A stretch of 64,000 nucleotides of DNA, from the NCBI GenBank assembly GCA_033060915.1, contig CM065377.1, positions 33,173,183 through 33,237,182 of the forward strand, given 5' to 3'. The translations under genes were made by a program, and so were the position numbers. The DNA is from Euryodendron excelsum. Taxonomy: Eukaryota > Streptophyta > Magnoliopsida > Ericales > Pentaphylacaceae. Under the pieces are notes generated by a model, which was not told the DNA's origin, searched no databases, and saw only the letters and a list, made by a program, of their open reading frames with translations. Positions 44,640 through 57,090 of this stretch are shown piece by piece. Positions within the stretch are counted from its first letter, which is position 1. Every line of letters starts with the position of its first letter.

Positions 44640-47300
44640 CCCTTGATGTTCTACTCTCCTCTGTGGACATCGCCGTCTGCTATGCTCACGCTCCTTGCAT
44701 AAAGTACATTTGAACATCTATGTTTGCCTCAATTCGTCCATCTCATTAGGAATTTTGATGTGTTCAGGTCGTCATTTTCAGACTAAATGTTTACAACTAG
44801 GGTTTGGGAGAACAGTAGGCCCTTTATAACGAGGCAAGTAATCCTCTACCAACATTGGCACAAACGGAACCCCGTACACACGTGCATATGTTTCCATCAA
44901 ATAGTGAGGGTCAAATAAAAACCAGGGTTAGTTTTTTATAGTTGCAGCAGTTACAAGCATGTGCGAGCAAGGGAGGTGGTATATAACCCATTTGCCGCAT
45001 GAACAACTTGGCGGGTAAAGTTTCACGAAATGTAGATGACCACCTTTATTCCCCCTTTTCCCAGTCACCAGCTACACAGACACGATGTTCCTACACAACA
45101 TATAAGGACATGTCGTACTTTAAGCCGAACACCATCAGAATAGCAATTTAATGACATTTGTAATATAAACATATATTGCTAATTAAAAACTATGACGTAA
45201 TGACCAGATGCAATTTTGTTCCAGTCCTCAAATATATTTTGCACTTCTGTAGGGAAACGATGGTTATTGTTCATGTCACGTTATGTCTCACGGCGTCATG
45301 CAACAAAACTCTCAGCAAGACGGTAGAAAGTTACCTGCACAGATATTGTGATGGGAAAATTACGTACGCCTACTATAGCACCATTGTAGCCCTCAGAGTT
45401 GTTGGTTGTTGTGATCCCCTAACGAAACCCACCATCGTAAGTCAACGTCCACTTAATAGCATTCTCCCCCATTAATGCATTATAACATGGTTCACATCTC
45501 TTTTTTATTTTTTCCATTATCATGTTGAACTTTCGCACTTGAGGAGTTGTGCTAGTAGCCCACACCAAGTCCTTGACCCTTACATTGTTGAAGTTCTTAT
45601 GGTAGTTACTGCGAAAGTGTCGAAGGCAGTACCTATGGAAACCAGGGGTTTGATCATTCATTGGATTTTTCATATTCGATCAATGGCATTTAGTAGACCT
45701 TGGTTGTGGTCCGAAGTTATGGTGACACATTCCTTACTAGGGACACTAACATGTCTCAACAAATGTATGAACCATGACCAGTTACGAGTGTCCTCAACCT
45801 CAACAACGAAAAAAGCTAGGAAAAAAATTATACCCCTGGTTGTGATCCTAATAGCGATAAGCATAACACCCTTGTATTTCCCATAAAGGTGGGTGCCATC
45901 AACCGATATAAGCAGCAGACTGTGCTTAAAACCCTCAATATATGGGATGAATACCTAAAATACTTGATCAAACATGACTAGATCACCTACATCCTGAAAG
46001 AAAGACTCTAAAATTTAGATTGTTTCAAAATTTCTTAACTGTAATGCCAACAGATATCTAGGAAGCTTTGAGAATGACTCTTTCCAATTCCTGAATATCA
46101 TCTCTATGGTTTTTATTCTTGCTTGCCATGCTTTCTTGTATGACACACAACGGTGGTGATGTGTTTTTACTTCTTCAATTATCGATGCAATCATCTAGTT
46201 TGGATCTTTCTATACATTGATTTACACAATTTAAGTACATTATGGGAAATTCTTATATGAAAAACTAATGACTTATTGTGACTTAATAGAAAATAGAAAG
46301 TTAAACTCAACGCGACTTATACCATCATAACGTGTGCTATGAAGTTTGCATTTAAACTACAATGACCCAAGTTTGGCATCCCATACAAGCAACTATGAGA
46401 GCCAATGTATTTCATAACCTCCTACATCTCATGCTTCTTTTCAGAAGCACGAAGTATCCAAGGGCAATTGTGTGCACACTTAACTTTTCACAATTTCTTA
46501 GTTAAGTCGACAACCAAATATTATTTCTTGTTGTGCAAGTGATAAGCCTTGAATGCATTTTTCAAAACAACTTTGTCATTAAACAACATCCCTACTTGAA
46601 AATTGGGATTGTCCCTATCTATCCCATACGGACCCATAACAAAATTCATTTATGCCAAGTACCAGTGCATCGTAGCACTCGACAATATAGTGAAATAAGG
46701 AACCGGATCTTATGTTGATGTTGAACATCATCATCAGAATCGTTCATTAGAGCGACATCTATATGTTCATCTGATTATTCGACTGTATACCCGGAAATCT
46801 TACATTCAAATCAAAATCTATAAGAATGGACTGGCAACCTGATTGAACCATATGTTGCACTGGATCCCTACCATCACTATGTCCCACTGGAGGTCCTTTT
46901 GAAAGACTAGCAGTGTCTATTGTCGGCCAAAGTATTGACATACTACTCTACCCAATGCCACCATCCACGAGGGAACCATGATAACCACTTTGCTGCATGT
47001 TGCGCAAATGAAATGGACTACCATTTTGCTCCATTTGGTGTGAATATGGCACAGTGTGGCCCATAGTATTCTGCCCCAATGCCAACATTGTTGAAAAGTT
47101 CCACGCCGTTGACGTATCTCCCTTATCCGTTAGTATTTTATCATACCCCTTGAATGTCATTCTACATTCGATCCGCTGCAAGGTCCATATGTATTGCTGC
47201 AGCCTCTACTTCAATGTAAAGCGCAATGCATTCCATCCATAACTTTTTTTGTGGTAGCCGTAAGGCTATTTGCAATGTTTGGTCATCATTGATAAAAAAT
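44640..47300 (-). pseudogene. Mutator-like (MuDR) transposase, multiply broken
   Basis: Read on the minus strand. The N-terminal MuDR zinc-binding part is VKCAHNCPWILRASEKKHE...YIGSHSC (near 46490-46390). It is followed by KKAWQARIKTIEMIF and LPRYLLALQLRNF (46140-46020). The catalytic core has ISVDGTHLYGKYKGVMLIAI (first Asp, near 45900) and CVTITSDHNQGLLNAI (second Asp, near 45700). Then come HRYCLRHFRSNYHKNF, QVRKFNMIMEKI, KWTLTYDGGFR and TTTNNSEGYNGAI. The C-terminal tail has MGYIPPPLLAHACN, IKIPNEMDEL and a knuckle CTLCKEREHSRRRC (44740-44640). Several stops and frameshifts exclude function. Plus-strand ORFs across this region are shadows. Confidence 0.9.
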
Positions 47301-47383
47301 TTCTTATACTTGATCGAGCCCCCTTTATTAATGTATGAAAATCTGTATAATATGTTTAGCTTTATATTTTCTCCATCCTTAGC

Positions 47384-48110
47384 AATAATATATAATATAC
47401 ATAACAATGTATATTATTCTAAAGTTACTAATTTATTTACATTACTAAACTTATAAATTAATAATTACCATAAATACTTTTAACATATACTTTCTAAACT
47501 TATTTTAGTTTCAAAACAATTTTAACATATTAATTTTAATATAAAATTAATTTTACAAATTATAATTTTACATATTATTTTTAACTAATAACATGACATA
47601 AAATAAATAAATAACATCTCATTAACAAATTAATTAACATAACAATAATATATAATATTCATAACAATGTATATTATTCTAAAGTTACTAATTTATTTAT
47701 ATTACTAAACTTATAAATTAATAATTACCGTAAATACTTTTAACATACTTTCTAAACCTATTTTACTTCAAAAAAAATTTTAACATATAATTTTATTTTT
47801 AACATATTAATTTTAACATAAAATTAATTTTACAAATTATAATTTTACATATTATTTTTAACTAATAACATGACATAAAAATAAATAAATAACATCTCAT
47901 TAACAAATTAATGAACATGACAGTAATATGTAATGTACATAACAATGTATATTATTCTAAAATAATTTCACATATTATTTTTAACTAATAACATGACATA
48001 AAATAAATAAATAACATCTAATTAACAAATTAATTAACATAACACTAAGATATAATATACATAACAATGTATATTATTCTAAACTTACTTTTACATATTA
48101 AGATGACTCC
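47384..48110. repeat. AT-rich tandem array, period about 260-275 bp
   Basis: The anchor CATAACAATGTATATTATTC occurs at 47400, 47660, 47938 and 48060. The first two units are full-length and very similar (TTAATAATTACC, TAACTAATAACATGACATAA), and the third is truncated to about 120 bp. It lies on the 5' side of the MULE transposase. Confidence 0.85.
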
Positions 48111-48289
48111 TGCAACATTATTTATAAAATAAACTAATTAACAACTTAAATAAACATCTAATTAACAACTTAATACTAACAACTTAAATAATCAACAATG
48201 TATAAATAATCATTATACATGTAAAAAAACATATTAACACTTACACGTCAAAATAGGTAGGTGTTGAAGTCAATGAAGTAACTAAGATG

Positions 48290-48425
48290 ACTCCTACAAC
48301 AAAATATATATGAGCTATACAACCCCAACAACATATGAAGCTATACAACAGCATAAATATGAAGTTATACAACTCCAACAAAATATATAAGCTATACAAC
48401 CCCAACAACATATATAATGATGTTT
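48290..48425. repeat. Short tandem repeat, about 40-bp unit
   Basis: GCTATACAACCCCAACAACATATGA and variants (GCTATACAACAGCAT, GTTATACAACTCCAACAAAATAT, GCTATACAACCCCAACAACATAT) are repeated four times. Confidence 0.8.
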
Positions 48426-48970
48426 AAAAATCAATCATTACCAACCAAGGAGGTGCCTGCCAGAATGTGAATAACAATAAGGTGCCTGCCGGATGAGCGA
48501 GAAACAAGTATAATGGCTGCTGGAGAAGAGGAGGCAGGGCTGCCGGACAAGAGGAGACAAAGCTGTTAGATGAAGAGTAAAAAAATTTCTTGTCGAGGAA
48601 CGAGGAAACAAGAAGAAGTAGAAGAAGAAGAAGAAGAGAATGAGAAGGATCAGTTGACGGATGAAACAATGTGATAAAGGTTATCACATGGCAAAGGAAA
48701 ACAAGGGAGTTTTAAAAAGACACAAAATGCTGATGAGAACAGCATTTTTAGATCAACCGTAGTTCAAGACTGCGCCGTCAGAAAAAATTCACTTTCCAAG
48801 TGCGTTTTGAGGTATTTTGGGGATAAGGTTTTGGTTTTTTATATTTAGGGTATAAACTTTAAAAAATATGGTATTTTGGGGGAAAAAAAACCAAATATTA
48901 ACTGATCCTGTAACGAGCTTAAAATATTGAGCTAGGCCCAAGAAAATTTCTCATTTTTTTGATTCAAAAT
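48426..48970. other. No gene recognised
   Basis: A GAAGAA-rich stretch (48600-48645) gives a low-complexity minus-strand ORF without motifs. It is probably leader sequence of the Mutator-like element, followed by terminal-repeat-like DNA. Confidence 0.4.
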
Positions 48971-49090
48971 TAGGGATGGCAATAGACCAAGGCAGGGAGG
49001 AGATTGGGATCTCTATCCCCGCCTCCACCTAAAAAATCTACCTCCATCCTCCATCCCCACCTCCAGCCCAAACCCACCTCCACCCATAAT
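48971..49090. mobile_element. hAT-type terminal fragment (possible)
   Basis: TAGGGATGGCAATAGACC followed by a CCACCTCCA-rich stretch resembles the start of many plant non-autonomous hAT elements. No matching right end or 8-bp duplication was found, so it would be a truncated copy. Confidence 0.3.
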
Positions 49091-49336
49091 AGAAAAAAAA
49101 AATAAAAAAAACACAAACTGATATGGCTGTTGGCTGAGAAATCAAGGAATTTGTCATAAGGTTTCAAAGCTCTAAAGCCAACTTCCATGGACTTGAAGAT
49201 TCAAAACACAAGTTTTCAAACATGAATTGCATATATCCTACATATGCAACAACACCCCTTCAATGGACAACAGTGCTCAATGTCCGGGATAAATTTGTTC
49301 CATTCCAAGACTCATTACAGTGTAGCTTCACTCTTA

Positions 49337-49618
49337 AAATCTGTTTGGGAATACTATTAGTTTTCATTTTTTGTTGTGTATTTTTACTGTGTATTTTTAC
49401 TGTATTTTAATGGTTTGGTGATAAACATTTGTAGGTTACCGTTGTACCAACAATACCAGATCAATGTTTTAAAAACAAAGAACACACCTATTTTAGTATT
49501 TTTTTTTTTCTGAATTTTGTAAACAACTAAAAATAAAAATAAAAATAAAAAACAAACTTTGTTTTTTTTTCAAAAAAAATAATAAAAAAAACAAAAAAAT
49601 GTTTACCAAACAAACCCT
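49337..49618. mobile_element. MITE, hAT-like, about 280 bp
   Basis: Left end AAATCTGTTTGGGAATAC is inverted at the right end (GTTTACCAAACAAACCCT). The flanks share ACTCTT (49330-49335 and 49620-49625), extendable to an 8-bp duplication with two mismatches. The interior is AT-rich and non-coding. Confidence 0.6.
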
Positions 49619-49625
49619 TACTCTT

Positions 49626-51218
49626 TAAAGCCCAGATTATACCGTACTCAGTTCCTTAATTTTTTTCCCTTCCATCAATTATCTATTACCTTTACTAAAA
49701 AAACCATTTGAACAATGAATAGGAATAAAACGATGGTCTCCCATTCTAAGCAATGAATAGGTACTTCAACATTCTAATAGGACCAGTGCATATTTTTTAA
49801 CGCAAAATTACGACATGCATGAACCAATAGTGTAATCATATGTAAGTTCGAATTCCTACAAGTTTAAGTTTAAATTAATGTAAAATGACAATTAAGATAA
49901 ATTATCTACAATATCATATTGCAGCAACATTATCTCAAATCTAAAAAATTTTTAGGTAATCAATCAACTAAGATACCCTATATAAAAAATTAAAATTAAA
50001 ATTGTAAAAACAGGGCGACCAGCATAGCAACCCTTTTAGGTGCAACCATAAAAGTTCCCACCTGCTGACAAATATTCAGTTTGAATCATATCTACTAACC
50101 AATAAGGAGCGAGCCCGTTGTTATCTCAGTCCCACAAAAATACAAGAAACATTCAACATCTTCTCAACAACATCTAATTCGTGCAACTACTATTACAAAC
50201 GTGTTCAAATACGTGACCGTTGAGAAAATAACCAAATTCTAAATCCAGCTGCTAAAACTACCTCAATTACCACCTTGGTGGTTCTTTGGTCTCATGCCAC
50301 CGTAAAATGTCTTGGATTTAATTCTCATAAGCATACGTCCTCGGCTAATTTGAGACCTATTGTTGGCAGGTAATTGGAAAATATGCAAAATTTATCCTGC
50401 AGGTGGGGGTCCAATGTAGCTCAAAGTATAATGATACTCGGATACATGTGGAAATATTTTCCATTGCCAGGAAAGAAAATCCTAGCGCAGGGATAGACAA
50501 ATTTCCAAGAATCCAAAGCATTGATAATTACACTAGACATTATGAAAATGCAAATGCATTAAACCAAAAATTACAGAACCCAACGGCCCAGGAGGGACGT
50601 CTGCTAATGAGAGAGAGGGAGAGCGAGACTTGGCAAGCTTTTTACAGCGTATAACAACTAAATGAAACCATACATACATACCAGATTAATGAAGAGCATG
50701 CATGCTTTAGGCAAAATGAGCTATTTACAAACAGTGGCAGACCTCCAAGCTATCAAGCATCAAGTTCTAATGCAAGAGGTCAAAACTCTGTTCGTCCAAT
50801 GCCCTATAAAAAGACCTCATGAATTCACATAGTTGAAATTAATTCCAATCTACTAGGCGAGAGAAGACCTAACTTCTATTGCTAGTTCAAACCCACCAAC
50901 CGAAATGATGGGACACCACATGCCTTCTCCTTTAGCGTCTAGCACCTACATAGTTCGCTAGCTAGCTCGGAAGTCAGATTTCTTCCTTCTTCAACATTCC
51001 CTATTTCTAGATAGACGCGTCTGATAAGGACACATGTAGATTCATCATCTGAGAGCACAACTAAAATTTAGCATCTGATCAGTTGATAGATCATTGCTTA
51101 AAATCTAAAAAAATAAAAAAAGAGCACCTAACATAGAAGAAACAAAAATCACAAAACGCAAATCGCAAAAAGCCAATTATAGAACAAAAGGAATGATGAC
51201 AACCCACACAATGCAGCA
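49626..51218. other. Intergenic; downstream of the SUN gene
   Basis: No supported gene. The part near 51100-51218 is likely the SUN 3' UTR on the minus strand. The small plus-strand ORF at 50403-50654 shows no motif. AT-rich tracts fill 49790-50010. Confidence 0.5.
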
Positions 51219-51524
51219 TCAAGATTCTGTTGCCAACAATGAGATGGAGTTGGGTTCATGACCATGCACCCTCAGGCGATAGATACAAGTATGAGGACTT
51301 CCATAGTTGGATGTGAAATCCAGGCTTATTGTGTCAATAATGGCAGACCCTGCTGAATGCAACACATTGAAAGTCTGAACATTACTCTTCTCAAGGTCGT
51401 AGGTAAACTCTGTCAACAGAAACATCTTTTCCTTATCAACCAATTGATCAGCAGTATCATGCCCTTGCAGCCATCCGAAAACCTTGCAGTCCTTGGGAGC
51501 ACTCGACCTGTCGTAAGCGACGCT
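51219..51524 (-). CDS. SUN1/2: SUN-domain protein, exon 2 (C-terminal SUN domain)
   Basis: Second and last exon, 101 codons plus stop. It starts right after an AG acceptor (51525-51526 on the minus strand) and joins exon 1 in phase 0, reading [20 protein letters not shown], then [15 protein letters not shown] and [18 protein letters not shown]. These are canonical end-of-SUN-domain motifs, including the CIYRLRVHG strand. In plants this domain sits in the perinuclear space and binds the C-termini of KASH proteins (WIP/SINE families), forming the bridge from nuclear interior to cytoskeleton. No stops or frameshifts are seen. Confidence 0.95.
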   Translation of the reverse strand, partial: SVAYDRSSAPKDCKVFGWLQGHDTADQLVDKEKMFLLTEFTYDLEKSNVQTFNVLHSAGSAIIDTISLDFTSNYGSPHTCIYRLRVHGHEPNSISLLATES

Positions 51525-54500
51525 CTGTCCAGATCACAACAAAATGCATATTTCAGTAAATTGTTTAAGTTTAAAAATTCGCCACTCATACAATTCAAAC
51601 CATAACGAGCACATGTAGTTCAGCTGGCATTGTAATATCCTGCAGCAATGGGAAATTGAAAAATAGAGGAAGAGAAATGCAAGTATAGAGGCCTAAGAAG
51701 CATAGACACTGATATGTATACAGACACGGCACACGAACATTTTCAAAAAATTGAGGGTAGTTATATATTTTTATTTGTCATGTATATGTAAGTAACATCC
51801 ACAAGTCACAAACCACAAAAAGTATTAAAAGAATAACACTAATTCAACATGAAAAACACCATTCAATCCATAATTTAAACATCATTTAACGTAAAACAAG
51901 ATGACAAGAAGTTTACAATTTAAAACATAATTTCAGAAGTATAAATCCACAATGTATTTGTCTAATCATTGGATCCCAAGTTTTCTTCATACCACTGTGT
52001 TTCACTTGTGTCGAAGTGATAGACACATGTATCCCACAAGTATTCAAAGTGTGTCTGGTTCTTAATAAATTTAAAAAAAAAAAGAGACGTGTCCAACAGG
52101 TGTCAAGAAGTGTCTGACGAGTATTGGTGTCTGATACGTGTCTGGCACAGATCTAGTACCTTATTAGAAGTGCCTGTACTTTTAAGATAGAAACCATCTC
52201 AGCATATGATATCATATGATACCTTTAGTGTCAGTAGTAAGAGCAATAAACACAATTACGAGAACCATAGAACTCAACCTATAGTAACCCGAGGCATGGT
52301 ACATGCACATACTAAAGATGGTAAATGCAACCAAAATCTGCATCTATAAAACGACGCAGACATACTTCATGAATCAGTGGCTTTAATCCACTAATCCATG
52401 ATAAATGGCCAATCCTATTTGAGCATAATTGGGAAAGGGAATCAAAAGCAGTGGCAGTGTCAACAAGAATGGACAATAACCTCAAACTTTACGTAGCACT
52501 AACATAGAAAATGCGAACCTAGATAGAGTTTCTAGTTTCTGGAGTATTAATTGGCTCACCACCAACGGAAAGCATTCATCTCGTTCTCCAGCGATGCCAG
52601 GTTAGTTGTTTCTCACTTTCTTCCTCTCTGTTCTTATTCTCCTTCTCTGGCGACGGCCTAGGTTAGTTGTTTCTTACCAAAACAACCCTCTATTTTAAAA
52701 GGCCTCTCAGCAAACTCTACTCTTTCACCTGAATCTGACCCACCGCCAGCAGTCCAAACCTTCTGGCGGTAGCTCATTTACGAAGGAGTCATCTTGACCA
52801 AGTGTACCATGAAGACATATTGTAACTGAAGGCATGGGACTGGTTTCTCAGAAGAGACAGGGCTCGAAACGAGTTCATTTTGGAGGTACCCAAGGAGTTC
52901 GGGATCAACCCATGTACAGTCCCAGCTTCAGAGATTGGGAGTGTGTGCAGTGCTTTGAAGCCTCAGGTCTTTGTTGCCCTGTTTGTGACCAGAGAAATGA
53001 GTTAAGGGATGACTCACTATGGTGTATTACCATGATATATCTTCCAGAGTAGACTGATTCCACTATACATTGGTGGTTTGGCTTTCTTTAACTGTTGGTT
53101 TTGCGATTCAATGATTTGGTCCATCTTACTCATTATTATGAAGCTTTTAATCACACTATGAATAGATTGGACTGCCCCACACTTCTGCAGCATAGCTTGT
53201 GAATGTGTCAGCAGATGAATTCCAGAGCGAGGTGAGACTTTTGTCAAGGCTTCTGAACATCAACTTCTCTGAAGGTCCCTGCCCTAAATGAAAAAAAACA
53301 ACTCAGGTTGTAAAGTATATGGGTCGGATCCAGGTTCATGGGCTTGAATTGACTTGTATCCAACCCGCCTGCAAAATGGGCAGCTTCAGGTTGATCATTT
53401 CTAATGTGCAACCAATTTTGATCATGACCAAACCCGCCCATTTCTCCCCTCTAGTACGCACTAACTTACATCATATTACTGCAATATTTTCTTTTTCTTC
53501 AATTACACCACACATTTAATCCTGCATATTACTTGGTTGTAAGCAGACAAACAAAAATCAATTTATCAAGAGGTTCAAGAGAAATTTATGAGTATCGTAC
53601 GATCACATTGTTTTTATTGTGGACCATCTACCTTCATTTAATTTTAAACTTACAGAGGTATCTCCTGCCACCCCAAAGGCAAGGTGCATAGTTTAAGCCT
53701 TAATTGGCACACAGGTCTAACCACAATTTCTGTATAATCGTAATGATTCTTGCCAACACAATTTCATAGGGACCAGATAATCCCAACAAAAACGTCTTTG
53801 CAACATCACAAACTTCTTTGCATCACTTCATAAATGCCATACGTCAGACAAGAGTGCTTAAAACACCAGAAGACATATAAAACATCTTAGTGACCAACAT
53901 TGAAGACCATATCTACCTATTATCAGCCTCAATGGCTAGAGTTAAGGATTCATCAAGCTGCTCATTCTACTCTCTTAAGGGACTTATACCCCGACTAGTC
54001 CTAGAAAGTGATCTCTCCTCGACAAGACAACCTTGAGACATGTGGCATGCTCTATACGCCTCCGGACCTAAAAAGCTCGTTGGATTTATTCGGGACATTT
54101 TCCATTAAGTAATTTATATGAATCATTAATCTTCCTTTCATGGGGTTTCTCCATTATTCATATCGTCCCATATTTGAAAAAAAATAAAAAATATTTAAGT
54201 GCAATAACCGCAAGTAGCAATATTTGTTTCTCTAATAATTGTATCATATTTTTAGGCTTTTGTAATATGTGACAATTTGTAATTAGTTAAAATTTGCATG
54301 CATATATAGGCATTCATACCAAGGACTTCCAGTTATAGGATGCACGCATATTAACATTTGGTTACTTGAACCAAGCGATGTTCACGCCAAGTCAAATAGA
54401 CACACAGCCAAGTGCTATTTTTACACAAGGCTTTACTACTTCGGGTCTTTTAACTGAAATACATCAATCCGAAATATTAGTACCCGCTCTCCAATCTGAG

Positions 54501-55456
54501 TGGTTAATAATGCACGTAAGTATGATGGTATTGGGTTATGCAGCTCTTTTATGCGGATCATTATTATCAGTAGCACTTCTAGTCATTACATTTCGAAAAG
54601 ACATAAAGATTTTTCATAAAAGCAATCAATTATTAAATGAGTCTTTTTCCTTTGACGAAATCCAATACATGAATGAAAGAAGTAATGTTTTTGGAAATAC
54701 TTCTTTTTTTTCGGCTAAAAATTATTACAGGTTCCAATTGATTCAACAATTGGATCATTGGAGTTATCGTGTTATTAGTATAGGGTTTATCTTTTTAACC
54801 ATAGGTATTCTTTCGGGAGCTGTATGGGCTAATGAAAATGTCATAAATTCAAATGAAAAAGAGAAGTGCGTGCTAAAACACTTTATTTTCACACAAGTAA
54901 TTTTATTTGAAATTTCAGATGACATGTCAACACAATTTCAATATATTTGAAATTCTCACTTAAGATGTCAGAAATTCATGAAAAATGAAGAAGTCGTGAA
55001 CTCTCTAAATTTGACTGTACAATCAAATTTTTTAAGACGGTCAACAAATCTTCCAATTCTACAATTTTGACAATCAATTATTTTTTTTAAATTTGACAAT
55101 ATTTCCTTGATTTTTATTTACAATCATCTGGTATATCGCGTATCCACTCCAAACCAATCAAGCAATGCTTTCACACTAATTAACTTTGGACCAAATTATA
55201 ATGCCTAAGTTCAGTGATTGTTTATTCTACTAGAGATAAAGTCAGAAGCAAGCCGGCCATCAGAGTTACTAAAACCACATAGATATGACACTTACCATTT
55301 TTTTTTTTTTTTTTGATGAGTAAATATTTGTGATGACACTTGAGACTTAAACATCTGATCTACAGAAAATTTTCCACTATAAATAGAATGCAAGTGACAC
55401 TTCTGAAAAAACAAGAATCGCCCAAAAGAATCAAAGATATGAGAACAGAAAATCAC
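51525..55456 (-). other. SUN gene intron, 3.9 kb
   Basis: GT donor at 55455-55456 and AG acceptor at 51525-51526 (minus strand). It contains a plastid ccsA fragment (54408-54835), a poly-T tract (55297-55314), a small duplicated segment (CAGGTTAGTTGTTTCTCAC at 52600 and TAGGTTAGTTGTTTCTTACC at 52659) and otherwise AT-rich non-coding DNA. A 72-codon plus-strand ORF at 52834-53052 with several Cys was not recognised as any known protein. Confidence 0.85.
54408..54835 (+). pseudogene. ccsA: Plastid-derived ccsA fragment (NUPT)
   Basis: CcsA is the plastid-encoded membrane protein for haem attachment to c-type cytochromes. About 140 codons of its middle part are present: [76 protein letters not shown] and GAVWANE. 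The plastid match stops exactly before the universally conserved WGSYWxWDPKE haem-handling motif, so the piece cannot function. Frame is uninterrupted, which suggests recent transfer or little elapsed mutation. It lies antisense within the SUN intron; the ORF extends past both edges into unrelated nuclear sequence. Confidence 0.93.
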
Positions 55457-56548
55457 CTTGGCAACATGTTCCAAAGTAATAGCTTCTGGAATAATAGTAG
55501 TCCTAAGCCTGATGAGAACAAAACCACGGCTTCCTTTTAAAGGAAAACATTGACCAGGCTCTCCAAAACTAGGTCTCAGCATCTTCACCGCATCACTATC
55601 AACACCATTCCGGTTAGTCGTGTAAATCCAGCTGCTGCTTCCCCTCCCAACAGGGTATGGCTCGGAATGCTTCGTGACCACAGCCCCACCAGATGCTAGT
55701 GCATAGTCTACTCTCCCCAGTCCATCAGCGGCAAGCTTTTCAATTTCGTTCTCAACTATCTCTCTCGCAAAGTCTCTTATCTCATCTAAGTTCACATCTC
55801 CATTGCCATGATCCACCGGCCCCTTAGCCTTTTTGAACTCATCGAAAATTTTATCCAAGTCTTCCTTTGATAACCAGTCCGTCGCCCTCAACTCGACCAA
55901 GGACTTCTCCAAACTCTCAGTTCGACTGTCCAACTTCTTCAACTCATTTTGAAACTCCGTGCGTCTGTCCTCAATTTTCTTACTCAATTCCATTCTGAGA
56001 CCTCCGATTTCATTCTCAATCTTTCGATCCACAACCTCCACTTGAACCTGCATCATCTTTGTTGTTGTCTTCAAGAACGCCTCCACTTCTGCTATACGGC
56101 GCTCAAATTCCGAAACTCCCGTAGAAGAAGAAGAAGAAGTAATGGCAGAACTACCGCCGGAATTAAGCGCCAATCTACGGATCATCTGAACCAAACCCAA
56201 CAGGACGAGTACAAGCAAGAAGTTTTTGGTGAAGACGCTGATGACAGTCTTCCAGCGGGGTTTCTCGGGCTTCAGAACCCCTTTTCGGTTGGTACGACGA
56301 GGAGGCAATGTGGTGGCTGAAATGGGCAAAGCTTTCTTGACCTGAACCACATCTCTTGATCTCTCAAGAACTGCTTCCCCCCTATATGAGTGGCTGAGAT
56401 CCTTACCGTCGGAGACTTTGTCGGCGACAACTCCATCAGCACCCACAAACTCTACGCCGGGCTTCTTGTCTCCGACCACCACGGGTCTCCGCCTGGCAGC
56501 GGGGTTGGCTGTAATAGAAACTGTTGAAGCAGACATTGAATTTGACAC
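55457..56548 (-). CDS. SUN1/2: SUN-domain nuclear-envelope protein, exon 1
   Basis: Exon 1 gives 364 residues; with exon 2 the protein is 465 residues, close to Arabidopsis SUN1/SUN2 size. Order: a basic nucleoplasmic N-terminus with RRR at 19-21 and an NLS-like RRTNRKG (84-90); one transmembrane segment (about 102-122, VISVFTKNFLLVLVLLGLVQ); Ser-rich linker; a heptad-rich coiled coil for oligomerisation (about 145-222); and the SUN domain from about 278 (GRVDYALASGGAVVTKHSEP) continuing into exon 2. This is a single-pass inner-nuclear-membrane protein of the LINC complex, with roles in nuclear shape, positioning and meiotic telomere movement. The start is the first in-frame ATG (minus strand, 56546-56548). 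Splice donor AAG|GTGATT at 55457/55456. I cannot decide between the SUN1 and SUN2 orthologue. It is the only intact host gene here. Confidence 0.96.
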
Positions 56549-56893
56549 ACTCTCTCTCTATCTCTATCTCACTACTTCCAGTAGGGACAGAATGAAAATC
56601 TTAAAAATTTTGGAGGCGCACAATCCAAGTGAATGAAAACCAAAGGAAGTGCTCACGGAGAAAAATGGAACCCTAACTGTCAGTCGCCGAAAATTTATCA
56701 ATTAGGATAACTGAAGCGACCGGAGCTTTAGAATGGCAGAAATCCTAAAAACTCAAGACTGAGAGAAAGCAATTGAGAGAGACAGAGAGAGGCACAAGAA
56801 GAAGATAATCTTACGCTACTTGTGCCCGAGATGTGAGGGATTGAGGGGATCGATATCAGAGACGAGTTCGAGGAGCCGTTGAACTTATAGTAA
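56549..56893 (-). promoter_or_regulatory. SUN gene 5' UTR and proximal promoter region
   Basis: Immediately upstream of the start codon are GA/CT-rich leader tracts (56551-56580 and 56758-56800), typical of plant 5' UTRs. No clear TATA box was identified, and a transcription start cannot be fixed from sequence. Confidence 0.5.
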
Positions 56894-57090
56894 CTAGTAG
56901 AGGTGTACGGCACGGCCCGCCCGTTGCGTGCCAAGTATGTTTCGTACAATGCTCGTGTCAGCTCATTAATAATCGTACGGTGCTCGACTCATGAAAAAAA
57001 AGTGCTAGGCTCAGCGCGGCACACCTTGCTCGTGCTTGTGCCGGTATCCTACTCGTGCACGTACTCGAGTCATGCTTGTCATCATATGAT
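56894..57090. mobile_element. hAT-type terminal fragment (possible)
   Basis: TAGAGGTGTACGGCACGGCC followed by repeated GTGC/CGTGC words (GCTCGTG, GGTGCTCG, CTCGTGCTTGTGCC) resembles one end of plant non-autonomous hAT elements. The opposite end is not visible, perhaps because the Sirevirus inserted at 57.2 kb. Confidence 0.35.

Larger units (their letters stand above)
44250..48790 (-). mobile_element. Tentative Mutator-like element
   Basis: Encloses the MULE transposase pseudogene. Possible ends are TTGACGGC...GGGCTGAACAAC at 44272-44301, matched in inverse by GTAGTTCAAGACTGCGCCGTCAG at 48759-48781. Farther out at 48820-48885 there is MULE-end-like sequence (GGGTATAAACTTTAAAAAAT) without a clear partner. 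A 9-bp duplication was not found. Confidence 0.4.

Noticed and set aside
45176..45886. Plus-strand ORFs of 99 and 115 codons
   Set aside because: They are antisense shadows of the minus-strand Mutator-like transposase.
48424..48687. Leu-rich minus-strand ORF resembling a signal peptide
   Set aside because: Generated by a GAAGAA/CTTCTT microsatellite; no further support.
52834..53052. Cys-rich 72-codon ORF in the SUN intron
   Set aside because: CxxC pairs suggested a zinc finger, but spacing fits no family I know and it is isolated within an intron.
54366..54950. Functional ccsA gene or plastid genome segment
   Set aside because: Only a mid-gene fragment, flanked by nuclear intron sequence of SUN, and lacking the conserved haem-handling motif.
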